DNA of 17,609 nt. It comes from DASZMJ01 sp035551935 (lineage in GTDB: Bacteria; Planctomycetota; Planctomycetia; Isosphaerales; Isosphaeraceae). Positions 7,089 through 14,227 of the stretch are shown here, piece after piece. The translations under genes and the position numbers were made by a program. Below the pieces are notes generated by a model. The model was given only the letters and a program-made list of their open reading frames with translations. It was not told the DNA's origin and did not search any database. The stretch is from NCBI GenBank assembly GCA_035551935.1, contig DASZMJ010000199.1, positions 1 through 17,609 of the forward strand, given 5' to 3'. Every line of letters begins with the position of its first letter. Within the stretch, counting starts at the first letter, position 1.

Positions 7089-7450
7089 GTGACTTTCTCC
7101 CACGATGGGGCCGTGTCGGCGAGTGCCCGCTGGAACGTATCGGACGTCATCTCGCGGGCAGGTTCGATCAATCCATGTTTCGGCTTGTCTTGGCGGAAGG
7201 TCAAGCCCCCTCCGATCCGGTCGATCGCGATGGACCACACGGCGTCTTTCCCGATACCGCCCAGCGACGGAGGGAGTCGGTGGGTCGGGAAGTTACCGGC
7301 GTCGTCCGGGGCGACCGAGAGGCCGCCGGTACCGGATCGGACGAGGCCGCCGAAGACGGGGAGGTCGACATTGGGTCGAACGCCGAGCGTCCGCGCCGTC
7401 GGCCCGACTTCGGGCTTGCCGTCGGCCGCCACGCGTGGCTCGGAAGACAC
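7085..7450 (-). CDS. Putative Tse2-like (ADP-ribosyltransferase-fold) toxin, start uncertain
   Basis: The protein has up to 121 residues from GTG 7450. It contains VGPTARTLGVRP (15-26), GTGGLSVAPDD (40-50) and HGLIEPAREM (92-101). The spacing and form of a GTGGxSV block followed by HxxIxPAxxM resemble the Tse2 toxin family as I recall it (TGGTSV and HYTIMPAKPM in Tse2). Tse2-type proteins have an ADP-ribosyltransferase-like fold and are paired with small immunity proteins. The next gene overlaps by 4 bp and is a plausible partner. No secretion or delivery domain is attached, so this could be a toxin-antitoxin module rather than a secreted effector. The start is doubtful: a strong AGGAGG (7475-7480) is 24 bases from the GTG, and the N-terminus may have been broken by a frameshift. 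Confidence 0.6.
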   Translation of the reverse strand: MSSEPRVAADGKPEVGPTARTLGVRPNVDLPVFGGLVRSGTGGLSVAPDDAGNFPTHRLPPSLGGIGKDAVWSIAIDRIGGGLTFRQDKPKHGLIEPAREMTSDTFQRALADTAPSWEKVT

Positions 7451-7474
7451 GACGCTGCTTCGATGAGGCGATAT

Positions 7475-7480
7475 CCTCCT
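7475..7480 (-). promoter_or_regulatory. Strong Shine-Dalgarno without a matching start codon
   Basis: AGGAGG on the minus strand lies between argB and the toxin-like gene. No ATG, GTG or TTG occurs at the normal 5-12 base distance; the first is the GTG at 7450. Either an unusual start codon is used or the original start of the toxin-like gene has been lost. Confidence 0.4.
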
Positions 7481-7544
7481 CTCGCGGAGCCTGGGACGAT
7501 TCCCCCGAACTCATGGCCGTCCTTCCACCCGCCCGAGATCGGGA

Positions 7545-8483
7545 TCAATGCCTGGCCAGGACGGCGCGGCGGGCGTGGTTCTCGTCGGCGCCGGGTTCCA
7601 GCGCGATCTCGGTGCCGATGCCGATGTGGGTATACATCTCGAGCAGCAGCGCGTGGCGGAGGCGGCCGTCGATGATGTGGATCTTGCGGACGCCGGCCTC
7701 GAGGCTGGCCAGGCAAGCCTCGACCTTGGGGATCATGCCGCGATCGATGATCCCGTCGGCGACCAGCGACCGGCACTCGTCGGGGGTGAGGCCTCGGATC
7801 AGGGACTCGGGGTCGTCGCGGTCGCGGAGGATGCCGGGGGTGTCGGTCAGGAAGACGAGCTTCTCGGCCTTGAGCGCCGTGGCGACGGCCGCGGCGGCGG
7901 TGTCGGCGTTGACGTTCAGGAGCCGGCCCTCGTCGTCGAGGTCCTCGGCGAGCGAGGGCAAGACGGGGACGAGGCCGCCGAGGCATCGGCTCTCGATCGG
8001 CGCGGTGTCGACCTCGGTGACCTCGCCGACGCGGCCCAGGTCGATCGGCTTGCCGTCGGGGCCGGGGAGGGTCAGGCGGCGGCCGAAGAGGCACTGCGCC
8101 GCCGACTTGTGGTGCAGGCCGTCGGCCAGGCCGCCGAACTTGTTGATGTGTCGCACGATGTCGGCGTTGACCTCCTCGGCCAGGACCCGCGCCACGATCT
8201 CCAGCGTCGCGTCGTCGGTATAACGACGCCCCAGCTCGAACCGAGGTTCGACCCCGGCCCTGGCCATCGCGGCGCTGATCGCCTTGCCGCCGCCGTGGAC
8301 GACCACCGGGCGCATGCCGACGGTCTGCATGAAGACGACGTCGACCAGCAGGTCGCGGAGCGCCTCGGGGTCCTCCATCACCGAGCCGCCGAGCTTGATG
8401 ACGGTGAACCGGCCGTGGAACTTGCGGATGTAGCCCAGCGCCTCGATCAGGACGTCCGCCTTGCGGATGGCTTCCTCATGCAC
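7545..8483 (-). CDS. argB: Acetylglutamate kinase
   Basis: It phosphorylates N-acetylglutamate, the second and often feedback-controlled step of arginine synthesis. The amino acid kinase fold shows VIKLGGSV (28-35), VVHGGGKAI (61-69), NVNAD (190-194) and TDTPGIL (213-219). I start at GTG 8483, giving 312 residues, close to the family norm, with the protein beginning HEEAIRKADVLIEALG. An ATG at 8621 in the same frame would add 46 residues of low-complexity sequence, lacks a good ribosome binding site, and would place a TTGACA promoter box inside the gene. It is the first gene of the arg operon, followed 94 bases on by the toxin-like pair. Confidence 0.92.
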   Translation of the reverse strand: MHEEAIRKADVLIEALGYIRKFHGRFTVIKLGGSVMEDPEALRDLLVDVVFMQTVGMRPVVVHGGGKAISAAMARAGVEPRFELGRRYTDDATLEIVARVLAEEVNADIVRHINKFGGLADGLHHKSAAQCLFGRRLTLPGPDGKPIDLGRVGEVTEVDTAPIESRCLGGLVPVLPSLAEDLDDEGRLLNVNADTAAAAVATALKAEKLVFLTDTPGILRDRDDPESLIRGLTPDECRSLVADGIIDRGMIPKVEACLASLEAGVRKIHIIDGRLRHALLLEMYTHIGIGTEIALEPGADENHARRAVLARH

Positions 8484-8543
8484 GTCGCCCGCCCTCGCCT
8501 TCACCGCCCCGAGACCACCCCGGCCCCCGCCGAGGAAACTACC

Positions 8544-8572
8544 ACTTTTGGGCCGCGCCGCGGCGTTGTCAA
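8544..8572 (-). promoter_or_regulatory. Candidate promoter of the arg operon
   Basis: On the minus strand, perfect TTGACA (8572-8567), a 17-base spacer, then AAAAGT (8549-8544). The -10 box is poor (three of six), but it resembles those of the sulfatase and esterase genes in ending AGT. It lies about 60 bases before the preferred argB start and supports that start over the ATG at 8621. Confidence 0.4.
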
Positions 8573-8655
8573 GCTCAAAATCGATGCCCAAGTTCGAATT
8601 CCCTTCATTTGCTGATGTCATGCGGATTCCGCCGGACCCGCGGCCCGATGTCCCG

Positions 8656-8684
8656 TTGTGCCGGGCCGGCCGAGGCCTTAGAGT
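8656..8684 (+). promoter_or_regulatory. Candidate promoter of the sulfatase gene
   Basis: TTGTGC (8656-8661), a 17-base spacer and TAGAGT (8679-8684). The -10 box matches four of six consensus positions. The expected transcript would have a leader of about 30 bases before ATG 8723. Confidence 0.45.
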
Positions 8685-8722
8685 GTCCCGCGAGCCCCGA
8701 AGGACCCCGGAGGCGACCCGCC

Positions 8723-10141
8723 ATGAGCCGTGCCATCGCCATCATCGTGACCCTCGCCCTCGCCGGCCTCGCCGGCGCCGTGGCCGCCCGGGGCGACGCC
8801 GACCGGCCGCCCAACGTCGTCATCATCTACGTCGACGACATGGGCTACGGCGACCCCGGCTGCTTCGGCGCCCGGGGGAACCCCACGCCGAACGTCGACC
8901 GCATGGCCGCCGAGGGGCGGAGGTTCACCGACTTCTACGTCGCGCAGGCCGTCTGCTCGGCCTCGCGGGCGGCGCTCATGACGGGCTGCTATCCCAACCG
9001 GATCGGCATCCTCTACGCGCTGCTGCCCGGCTCGAAGATCGGCATCAACCCCGACGAGACCACGCTCGCCGAGCTGCTCAAGTCCCGCGGCTTCGCGACG
9101 GCCGCCTACGGCAAGTGGCACCTCGGCGACGCCCCCAAGTTCCTGCCGACCCGCCACGGCTTCGACGACTACTACGGCCTCCCCTACTCCAACGACATGC
9201 TCCCGTCCGGCCGCAGGCTCAAGGACGACTACCCCGACCTGCCGCTGCTCGACCGCGAGAAGGTCGTCGCCCTGAACCCCGACCAGAGTCGGCTGACGAC
9301 CGACTACACCGAGCGCGCCGTCCGCTTCATCGCCGCCAACAAGGCCCGGCCCTTCTTCCTCTACATGCCGCACACGATGGTCCACGTCCCGCTGGCCGTC
9401 TCGTCGAAGTTCCGCGGCAAGTCGCCCAACGGCCTGTACGGCGACGCGGTCATGGAGGTCGACTGGTCCGTCGGCCAGGTCCTCAAGGCGCTCAAGGACA
9501 ACGGCATTGACGAGCAGACGCTGGTGATCTTCACCTCCGACAACGGCCCCTGGCTCTGCTTCGGCGACCACGCCGGCTCGGCCGGCCCGCTGCGCGAGGG
9601 GAAGATGACGACGTTCGAGGGGGGCCACCGCGAGCCCTGCGTCATGCGCTGGCCGGGCCACATCCCCGCCGGCACGACCTGCCGCGAGCCGGTCATGACC
9701 ATCGACCTCTTCCCCACCATCGCCCGCCTCGTCGGCGCCGGGGTCCCAAAGGGTCGAAAGATCGATGGCCTCGATATCTCTCCCCTGATCCTCGGCAAGC
9801 CGGGTGCGAAGTCGCCGCACGAGGCGTTGTACTTCTACTGGGACAACGGCCTCGAGGCGATCCGTTCCGGGCACTGGAAGCTGCACTTCCCGCACGACTT
9901 CCGGAGCCTCGGCAACCAGCCCCGCGCCCACGGCGGCCAGCCCGTCCCCTACTTCCGCAGCCGGATCGTCCTCGCCCTCTTCGACCTCGAGACCGACCCC
10001 GGCGAGCGGCTCAACGTCGCCGACGACCACCCCGACGTCGTCGCCCGCCTCTCCCGCCTCGCCGACGCCGCCCGCGCCGACCTCGGCGACTCCCTCACCG
10101 GCGTCGAGGGCAAGGGCACCCGGCCGCCGGGGAAGCTGTAG
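8723..10141 (+). CDS. Exported arylsulfatase-type sulfatase (formylglycine, Cys type)
   Basis: This 472-residue enzyme is predicted to hydrolyse sulfate esters, probably on polysaccharides or glycans outside the cytoplasm; the exact substrate is unknown. A signal peptide covers about residues 1-22. The metal site begins with YVDDMGYGD (36-44). The modification motif is CSASR (78-82), a CxAxR form in which Cys78 would become formylglycine through a sulfatase-modifying enzyme. GKWHLG (130-135), MPHTMVH (215-221) and TSDNGPW (271-277) complete the S1-family active site. The start is chosen at ATG 8723 because GGAGG (8709-8713) lies nine bases upstream and the signal peptide begins there. It is divergent from argB, and a heptamer repeat begins just past its stop codon. 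Confidence 0.92.
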   Translation: MSRAIAIIVTLALAGLAGAVAARGDADRPPNVVIIYVDDMGYGDPGCFGARGNPTPNVDRMAAEGRRFTDFYVAQAVCSASRAALMTGCYPNRIGILYALLPGSKIGINPDETTLAELLKSRGFATAAYGKWHLGDAPKFLPTRHGFDDYYGLPYSNDMLPSGRRLKDDYPDLPLLDREKVVALNPDQSRLTTDYTERAVRFIAANKARPFFLYMPHTMVHVPLAVSSKFRGKSPNGLYGDAVMEVDWSVGQVLKALKDNGIDEQTLVIFTSDNGPWLCFGDHAGSAGPLREGKMTTFEGGHREPCVMRWPGHIPAGTTCREPVMTIDLFPTIARLVGAGVPKGRKIDGLDISPLILGKPGAKSPHEALYFYWDNGLEAIRSGHWKLHFPHDFRSLGNQPRAHGGQPVPYFRSRIVLALFDLETDPGERLNVADDHPDVVARLSRLADAARADLGDSLTGVEGKGTRPPGKL

Positions 10142-10143
10142 GA

Positions 10144-10185
10144 TGGCAGGTGTCGCATGATCAACGGCAGATGTCCGATGCAAGA
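10144..10185 (+). repeat. Degenerate 7-bp tandem repeat after the sulfatase stop codon
   Basis: Starting two bases after the TAG, six consecutive 7-base units can be aligned, for example TGGCAGG (10144-10150), CGGCAGA (10165-10171) and TGTCCGA (10172-10178). The units are more diverged than in the arrays at 3240 and 12225, but keep the same phase and orientation relative to the upstream gene. Confidence 0.5.
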
Positions 10186-10283
10186 TCCCCCTTCCGACCG
10201 TGCGGATCCGCGGTAAGGTCCGGTCGGTTCCGCCGCGGGACAGTCCGACGAAAACCGATTCGGGCGTGGGAGGTTGCCCGCTG

Positions 10284-12167
10284 ATGGATGCGAACGAGGT
10301 CGTTGCGGGGCCGGCCCCGACCGACTCCGGCGATGCGGAGTCGGAGACGCCGCGGCCCGGTCTGTTGCGGGCTTCATGGGGCGGGGCGAAGGCGGGATTC
10401 CGGCGGATGTCCTACGTCGCCGGACCGCTCGCCGCCTTGGTCCTGATCCCAGGCCTCGCCCTGACCGCGTTCGGCCTGGGGAGCGGCCGCGGCTGGGGCG
10501 TGCCTTCGATGGTGCCCGGCGCGGTCGCCTTCTACCTCGTCCTCGCGCTGTGGGGCGCCCTCTTCGGCGCGGCGTTCGGGCTGATCGGCGGCCTGGGACG
10601 GCGCGCCCGGCCGGGGACGACCGCAGCGGCCTGGTGGGCGACGGCCAACCGGCCGATCCGCCTCCCTGGGCGCAGGACAGGCCCGGCCGCGCTTGACGAA
10701 ATCCCGACCCCGCCGAGCCGGCGGCTCTGGCCCTGGCTGGTCGGCGTGCCGGGGTTGATTGCGCTCGTCGTGCTCGCGGCCGCCTTCGCGGCCGGGGTCT
10801 CCCTCGGGCGGGCGGTCGACCACCGGCTCGCCGCCGCGGTCGCCGCGGCCGACCGCGACGACCCGGCCTGGCGGCTCGACGACCTCATGGCCCGCCGCGA
10901 CCCGGTGCCCGACGGCGAGAACTCGGCCCTCGTTGTGGTCGAGGCGCTCGCGCGGCTGCCGGCCGACTGGCCCACGGGCCCACCGCCACCGCCCGGGATG
11001 TCACGCCCGCCGAACGAGGTGATGGACGCGTTGGATGCCCTGGGGAAGACGCCAGACAACGTCCAACTGGACGACGCGACGGCCGCCATGCTCCGCGGCG
11101 AACTGGAGTCGCACCCCGACGCCGTCGCGCTCGCGCGGACGGTGGCCGACTACCGGCGGGGTCGGCACGAGATCGCGCTGGGGCCGGCGCTGATCGACAC
11201 CCCCCTGGGGGAGACGCAGGCGGCCCGCAACGCGGCCCGCCTGCTGACTGCCGACGCGGCCATCCGCGCCCGGGACGTCGACCCCGACGGCGCGCTCGAG
11301 TCGTGCCGCGCGATTCTCGGCGTGAGCCGGTCGATCGGCGACGAGCCGTTCTTGATCTCCATGCTCGTCCGCATCGCGATCGGCCGGGTCGCGATGAATT
11401 CGGCGCGGCGTGCCCTGGGCCAGTGCGAGCCGTCCGACGAGGCCCTGGCGAGGCTCCAGGCCCTCCTCCTCGACGAGATGCATCAGCCCCTGCTCCTCCA
11501 AGGCGTGAAGGGGGAGCGGACCTCGATGTTCGAGATGATCCGGCGGGTCGGGTCCGGCGAGGTCCCGATCGACGCCCTCAGCGGCGGCTGGCAGCCCGAC
11601 GGTACCCGGCACGCGATCGCCCCTTGGGGCAAGCTCATGTTCGACAACCAACGGGCCGTCGCCCTGGAGTGGATGAACGCGGCGGTGGCCGCCGCGCGGC
11701 GGGTGGTCGCCGAGCAGCCCGCGCTCTGGCGGGCGTGGGAGGACGAGGTGGAACGGGTCAAGCACCTCTGGCGCGCGAAGTACAGCGCGACCCTCCCGGT
11801 CCTGCTCACGCCATCTATGGATCTCGCGTGGAAGGCCCACGCGGAATACCAGGCCCAGCTCGGCGCGACGGCCGTCCTCCTGGCCGCCGAGCGGCACCGC
11901 CGCAAGATCGGCGACTGGCCGGTGTCGGTCGCGGCCATCGACCGCGCCATCCTGCCGGACCCGCCGACCGACCCCTACACCGGCCAGCCCTATCACGTGG
12001 GGCGGCGTGAAGGGAAAGTGTGCATTTACTCAATCGGCCTGAACCGGCGGGACGATCGCGGCGTCTTCGACCGGAAGCGGTGGGCGAAAGGCGGGCCGGA
12101 CGACATGGGCGCCACCGGGTGGGACGTCCGCCTCCGCCGTCAACCGCCCGCGGCGGAGGGCGAATGA
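10284..12167 (+). CDS. Large membrane protein of unknown function
   Basis: I do not recognise a function. The 627-residue protein has a short polar N-terminus, three predicted membrane segments (about 44-66, 77-103 and 148-175) and then some 450 residues of mostly helical soluble domain. Near the end, DPYTGQPY (563-570) and CIYSIGLNRRDDRG (578-591) match a tail seen in many planctomycete proteins and in type II pseudopilin-like proteins, where a DPxxGxPxxY...SxGxNxxDDxG pattern recurs. Here it is attached to a polytopic membrane protein. ATG 10284 is preferred because GGAGG (10269-10273) lies 10 bases upstream and the frame upstream lacks such support. The gap 10186-10283 contains an imperfect stem (CCGACCG 10194-10200, CGGTCGG 10221-10227). 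Confidence 0.85.
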   Translation: MDANEVVAGPAPTDSGDAESETPRPGLLRASWGGAKAGFRRMSYVAGPLAALVLIPGLALTAFGLGSGRGWGVPSMVPGAVAFYLVLALWGALFGAAFGLIGGLGRRARPGTTAAAWWATANRPIRLPGRRTGPAALDEIPTPPSRRLWPWLVGVPGLIALVVLAAAFAAGVSLGRAVDHRLAAAVAAADRDDPAWRLDDLMARRDPVPDGENSALVVVEALARLPADWPTGPPPPPGMSRPPNEVMDALDALGKTPDNVQLDDATAAMLRGELESHPDAVALARTVADYRRGRHEIALGPALIDTPLGETQAARNAARLLTADAAIRARDVDPDGALESCRAILGVSRSIGDEPFLISMLVRIAIGRVAMNSARRALGQCEPSDEALARLQALLLDEMHQPLLLQGVKGERTSMFEMIRRVGSGEVPIDALSGGWQPDGTRHAIAPWGKLMFDNQRAVALEWMNAAVAAARRVVAEQPALWRAWEDEVERVKHLWRAKYSATLPVLLTPSMDLAWKAHAEYQAQLGATAVLLAAERHRRKIGDWPVSVAAIDRAILPDPPTDPYTGQPYHVGRREGKVCIYSIGLNRRDDRGVFDRKRWAKGGPDDMGATGWDVRLRRQPPAAEGE

Positions 12168-12224
12168 CCCCAGTCCGCAAACCCCATGTCGCAGGGTATT
12201 GTCGGATCTTGTAAGGATTCCGCC

Positions 12225-12280
12225 TCTGTCCTCTGCCGCCTTCTATCGGTCCTCCGTCCTTTGCCATCTGCCATCTGCCC
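12225..12280 (-). repeat. Degenerate 7-bp tandem repeat (TCTGCCN) after the esterase stop codon
   Basis: Eight 7-base units in constant phase run from 12225 to 12280; the clearest are TCTGCCA (12267-12273) and TCTGCCC (12274-12280). On the minus strand this is the GGGCAGA consensus seen at 3240. The last unit touches the esterase stop codon (12280-12282). The rest of the gap, 12168-12224, shows nothing clear. Confidence 0.65.
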
Positions 12281-13212
12281 TACTTCTTCTCCAGGAACCC
12301 CTGCCCCTTCAGCCACGTCGCGCAGAGGGACGGCCAGGCGGCGAAGGCGGGGTCGGGCCGGATGCCGAAGCTGCGGGCGCCGCCGCCGAGGCCGAGGCCG
12401 TGCGGGCCCTTCTCGAAGAGGTGGAACTCGACCGGGACCTTGGCGGCGCGGAGGGCCATGACGAAAAGGAGGCTGTTCTCGGGGGGGACGGCCGTATCCT
12501 CGTTGGTGTGCGCGAGGAATGTGGGCGGGGTCTGCGACGTGACCTGGGTCTCGTTCGAGAGGCTATTCAAGAGCTCCTTCGAGGGGCTGTCGCCGAGCAG
12601 GTTCCGGCGCGAGCCGGCGTGGCCGTGGGGGGTGGCCAGGGCGATGACGGGGTAGATCAGGATCGCGCGATCGGGCCGCGAGCTCTGGCGGTCGATCGGG
12701 TCGGGGGCGTCGGGCTTGCCGTCGTCGAAGTGGGTCGCGGCGGTCGAGGCGAGGTGGCCGCCGGCCGAGAAGCCGAGGATCGCCACCCGCTTCGGGTCGA
12801 GGTCCCAGTCCCTGGCGCGGGCGCGGACGGTCCGGATCGCGCGCTGGGCGTCCTGGAGCATCGCGGGGTGGTGGTAGCGCGGGCCGAGGCGATACTTCAG
12901 GACGACGGCCGTGACGCCCAGGCCGTTGAGCCACTCGGCGACCTGCTTGCCTTCGTGGTCGATCGCCAGGCCCCCGTAGCCGCCGCCGGGGCAGACGACC
13001 ACCGCCGCGCCCGTCGCCTTGGCGGCCTCGGGCCGATAGACGGTGATCGACGGCACGTCGGCCTCCGTCTTGCCGACCGCCCCGGGCGCCCCCTCGGGCC
13101 AGAGCGGCAACGTCTCCGGCCCGCCGTCCGCCGAGCCGATCGCCGCGCAGCCGACCCCGACCCCGATCGCGATCGCCGCCAGGGCCAGCCGGCCCCTCGT
13201 CTTGCCGTTCAT
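12280..13212 (-). CDS. Exported alpha/beta-hydrolase esterase (acetyl-xylan-esterase-like)
   Basis: This 310-residue hydrolase is likely to remove acyl groups from carbohydrates or small esters outside the cytoplasm. A signal peptide covers about residues 1-28; the Cys22 context (VGVGC) is only a weak lipobox. CPGGGYGG (74-81) provides the oxyanion hole. GFSAGG (147-152) carries nucleophile Ser149, NEDTAVP (237-243) gives Asp239 and GPHGLG (269-274) gives His271, a complete triad. The layout matches hormone-sensitive-lipase/BD-FAE-like esterases common beside sulfatases and sugar oxidoreductases in planctomycetes. ATG 13212 has AAGGGGGA about 10 bases upstream; a 44-residue upstream extension lacks sense. 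TAG ends it at 12280, where a heptamer repeat begins. Confidence 0.9.
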   Translation of the reverse strand: MNGKTRGRLALAAIAIGVGVGCAAIGSADGGPETLPLWPEGAPGAVGKTEADVPSITVYRPEAAKATGAAVVVCPGGGYGGLAIDHEGKQVAEWLNGLGVTAVVLKYRLGPRYHHPAMLQDAQRAIRTVRARARDWDLDPKRVAILGFSAGGHLASTAATHFDDGKPDAPDPIDRQSSRPDRAILIYPVIALATPHGHAGSRRNLLGDSPSKELLNSLSNETQVTSQTPPTFLAHTNEDTAVPPENSLLFVMALRAAKVPVEFHLFEKGPHGLGLGGGARSFGIRPDPAFAAWPSLCATWLKGQGFLEKK

Positions 13213-13251
13213 CGGGCGATGTCCCCCTTCGAGTTTCGACCCCTCGCCCCC

Positions 13252-13280
13252 ACTCTGCCGGCCCCCGCCCCTCGTGTCAA
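13252..13280 (-). promoter_or_regulatory. Candidate promoter of the esterase gene
   Basis: On the minus strand, perfect TTGACA (13280-13275), a 17-base spacer, then CAGAGT (13257-13252), about 40 bases before the start codon. The -10 box is weak but shares AGAGT with the sulfatase promoter. Confidence 0.4.
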
Positions 13281-13356
13281 ACCCCCGGCCTCCGGCGGCG
13301 GGCCGTTCGGATCGTCCCTCTTGCGCCCGGACGGCGTGTTGCACACGCCCTACGAC

Positions 13357-14118
13357 TCAGGAGCCGGGGGGCGGCTCCGGGTCGCGCGGGCGGGGAGGCG
13401 GCGGGTCGGGCCCGACGGGGAGCCAGGGGTGGGCCGCGGCGCGGCGGAACTTCTCCTTCAACTCGGCGTGGTAGGCGGCGTCCCGCAGCAGCGCGGGGAC
13501 CTGCTCGTCGTAGGCGGCGAGCTGGCGATACCGCTCCCGCTGGCGGGCGAACCCGGCGGCGTCCACGCCCGGCGGCGCGCCGTCGCCGAACCGCTCGTAG
13601 GAGCGGAGGATACCGCGCGCGGTCTCGCCGGTGGCGCGGGCGTGTTCGGCGAGCCGCCGGGCCTCGGCCTCGAGGGCGCCGTGCCGCTCGGACGTCGCCT
13701 GGAGCGACGCCCAGCGCTGCCAGGCCCCGAGGGCCAGCGCGATGACCGCGACCCCGATCATCGCCGTGCGGAGCCGCCAGTTGAGCCGCGCCAGGCGCGC
13801 CACCGAGCGCCGGCCCAGGCCCGGCCGGGCCAGCAGCAGCACGAGGGCGACCAGTACGGCCACCGATGCCGCGGCGATCAAGGCGTCGGGCAGCCAGAGC
13901 AGCGTCAACAGGGTCGCCGGGGTGCGGTCGCCGAGGTCGCCGCGGGCCCAGGCCGCCAGGCGCGGGATCGGCGCGTCCGCCGGCCGGCCCTCGAGCCCCC
14001 AGACGTACGGCACGCTCGGCGGCCGGTAGGCCCACACGCGCAACGCCACCAGGACGGCGACGATCGCGGCGACGAGCAGGACGGCGCGGATCCAGGGCTG
14101 GGACCGAACTCCTCGCAT
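13357..14118 (-). CDS. 253-residue membrane protein of unknown function
   Basis: I cannot assign a function. Three hydrophobic segments are visible (about 11-30, 78-97 and 117-134). Behind them is a charged helical region of about 100 residues and a proline-rich C-terminus. Near the end, AAYHAELKEKFRRAAAHPWL (214-233) has the form of a short tail motif I associate with other small planctomycete membrane-anchored proteins; that is recollection only. GGAGGA eight bases before ATG 14118 gives a firm start. The gene is divergent from the WD40 gene, 109 bases away, and followed in the same direction by the esterase gene 144 bases on. The esterase has its own promoter candidate, so they need not be one operon. 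Confidence 0.85.
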   Translation of the reverse strand: MRGVRSQPWIRAVLLVAAIVAVLVALRVWAYRPPSVPYVWGLEGRPADAPIPRLAAWARGDLGDRTPATLLTLLWLPDALIAAASVAVLVALVLLLARPGLGRRSVARLARLNWRLRTAMIGVAVIALALGAWQRWASLQATSERHGALEAEARRLAEHARATGETARGILRSYERFGDGAPPGVDAAGFARQRERYRQLAAYDEQVPALLRDAAYHAELKEKFRRAAAHPWLPVGPDPPPPRPRDPEPPPGS

Positions 14119-14155
14119 GGGTCGGGTCCTCCGCGGCCAGCATATCACAACCTCA

Positions 14156-14184
14156 TTGATGCCAGCCATCCGATGCCGGATAAT
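14156..14184 (+). promoter_or_regulatory. Candidate sigma-70-type promoter of the WD40 gene
   Basis: TTGATG (14156-14161), a 17-base spacer and GATAAT (14179-14184), the best -10 box in the window (five of six). It is about 43 bases from ATG 14228 and lies in the divergent gap. Confidence 0.55.
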
Positions 14185-14227
14185 CCACGAATCCACCCCC
14201 GCACCGCGAGACCCGGAGGGACGTGCG

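Noticed and set aside
8484..8621. N-terminal extension of argB to ATG 8621
   Set aside because: It adds low-complexity residues, lacks a good ribosome binding site and covers a TTGACA promoter box; the family starts near GTG 8483.
8678..10183. Minus-strand open frame of about 500 codons opposite the sulfatase
   Set aside because: Mirror of the sulfatase codons with no domain signal; the sulfatase motifs on the plus strand are decisive.
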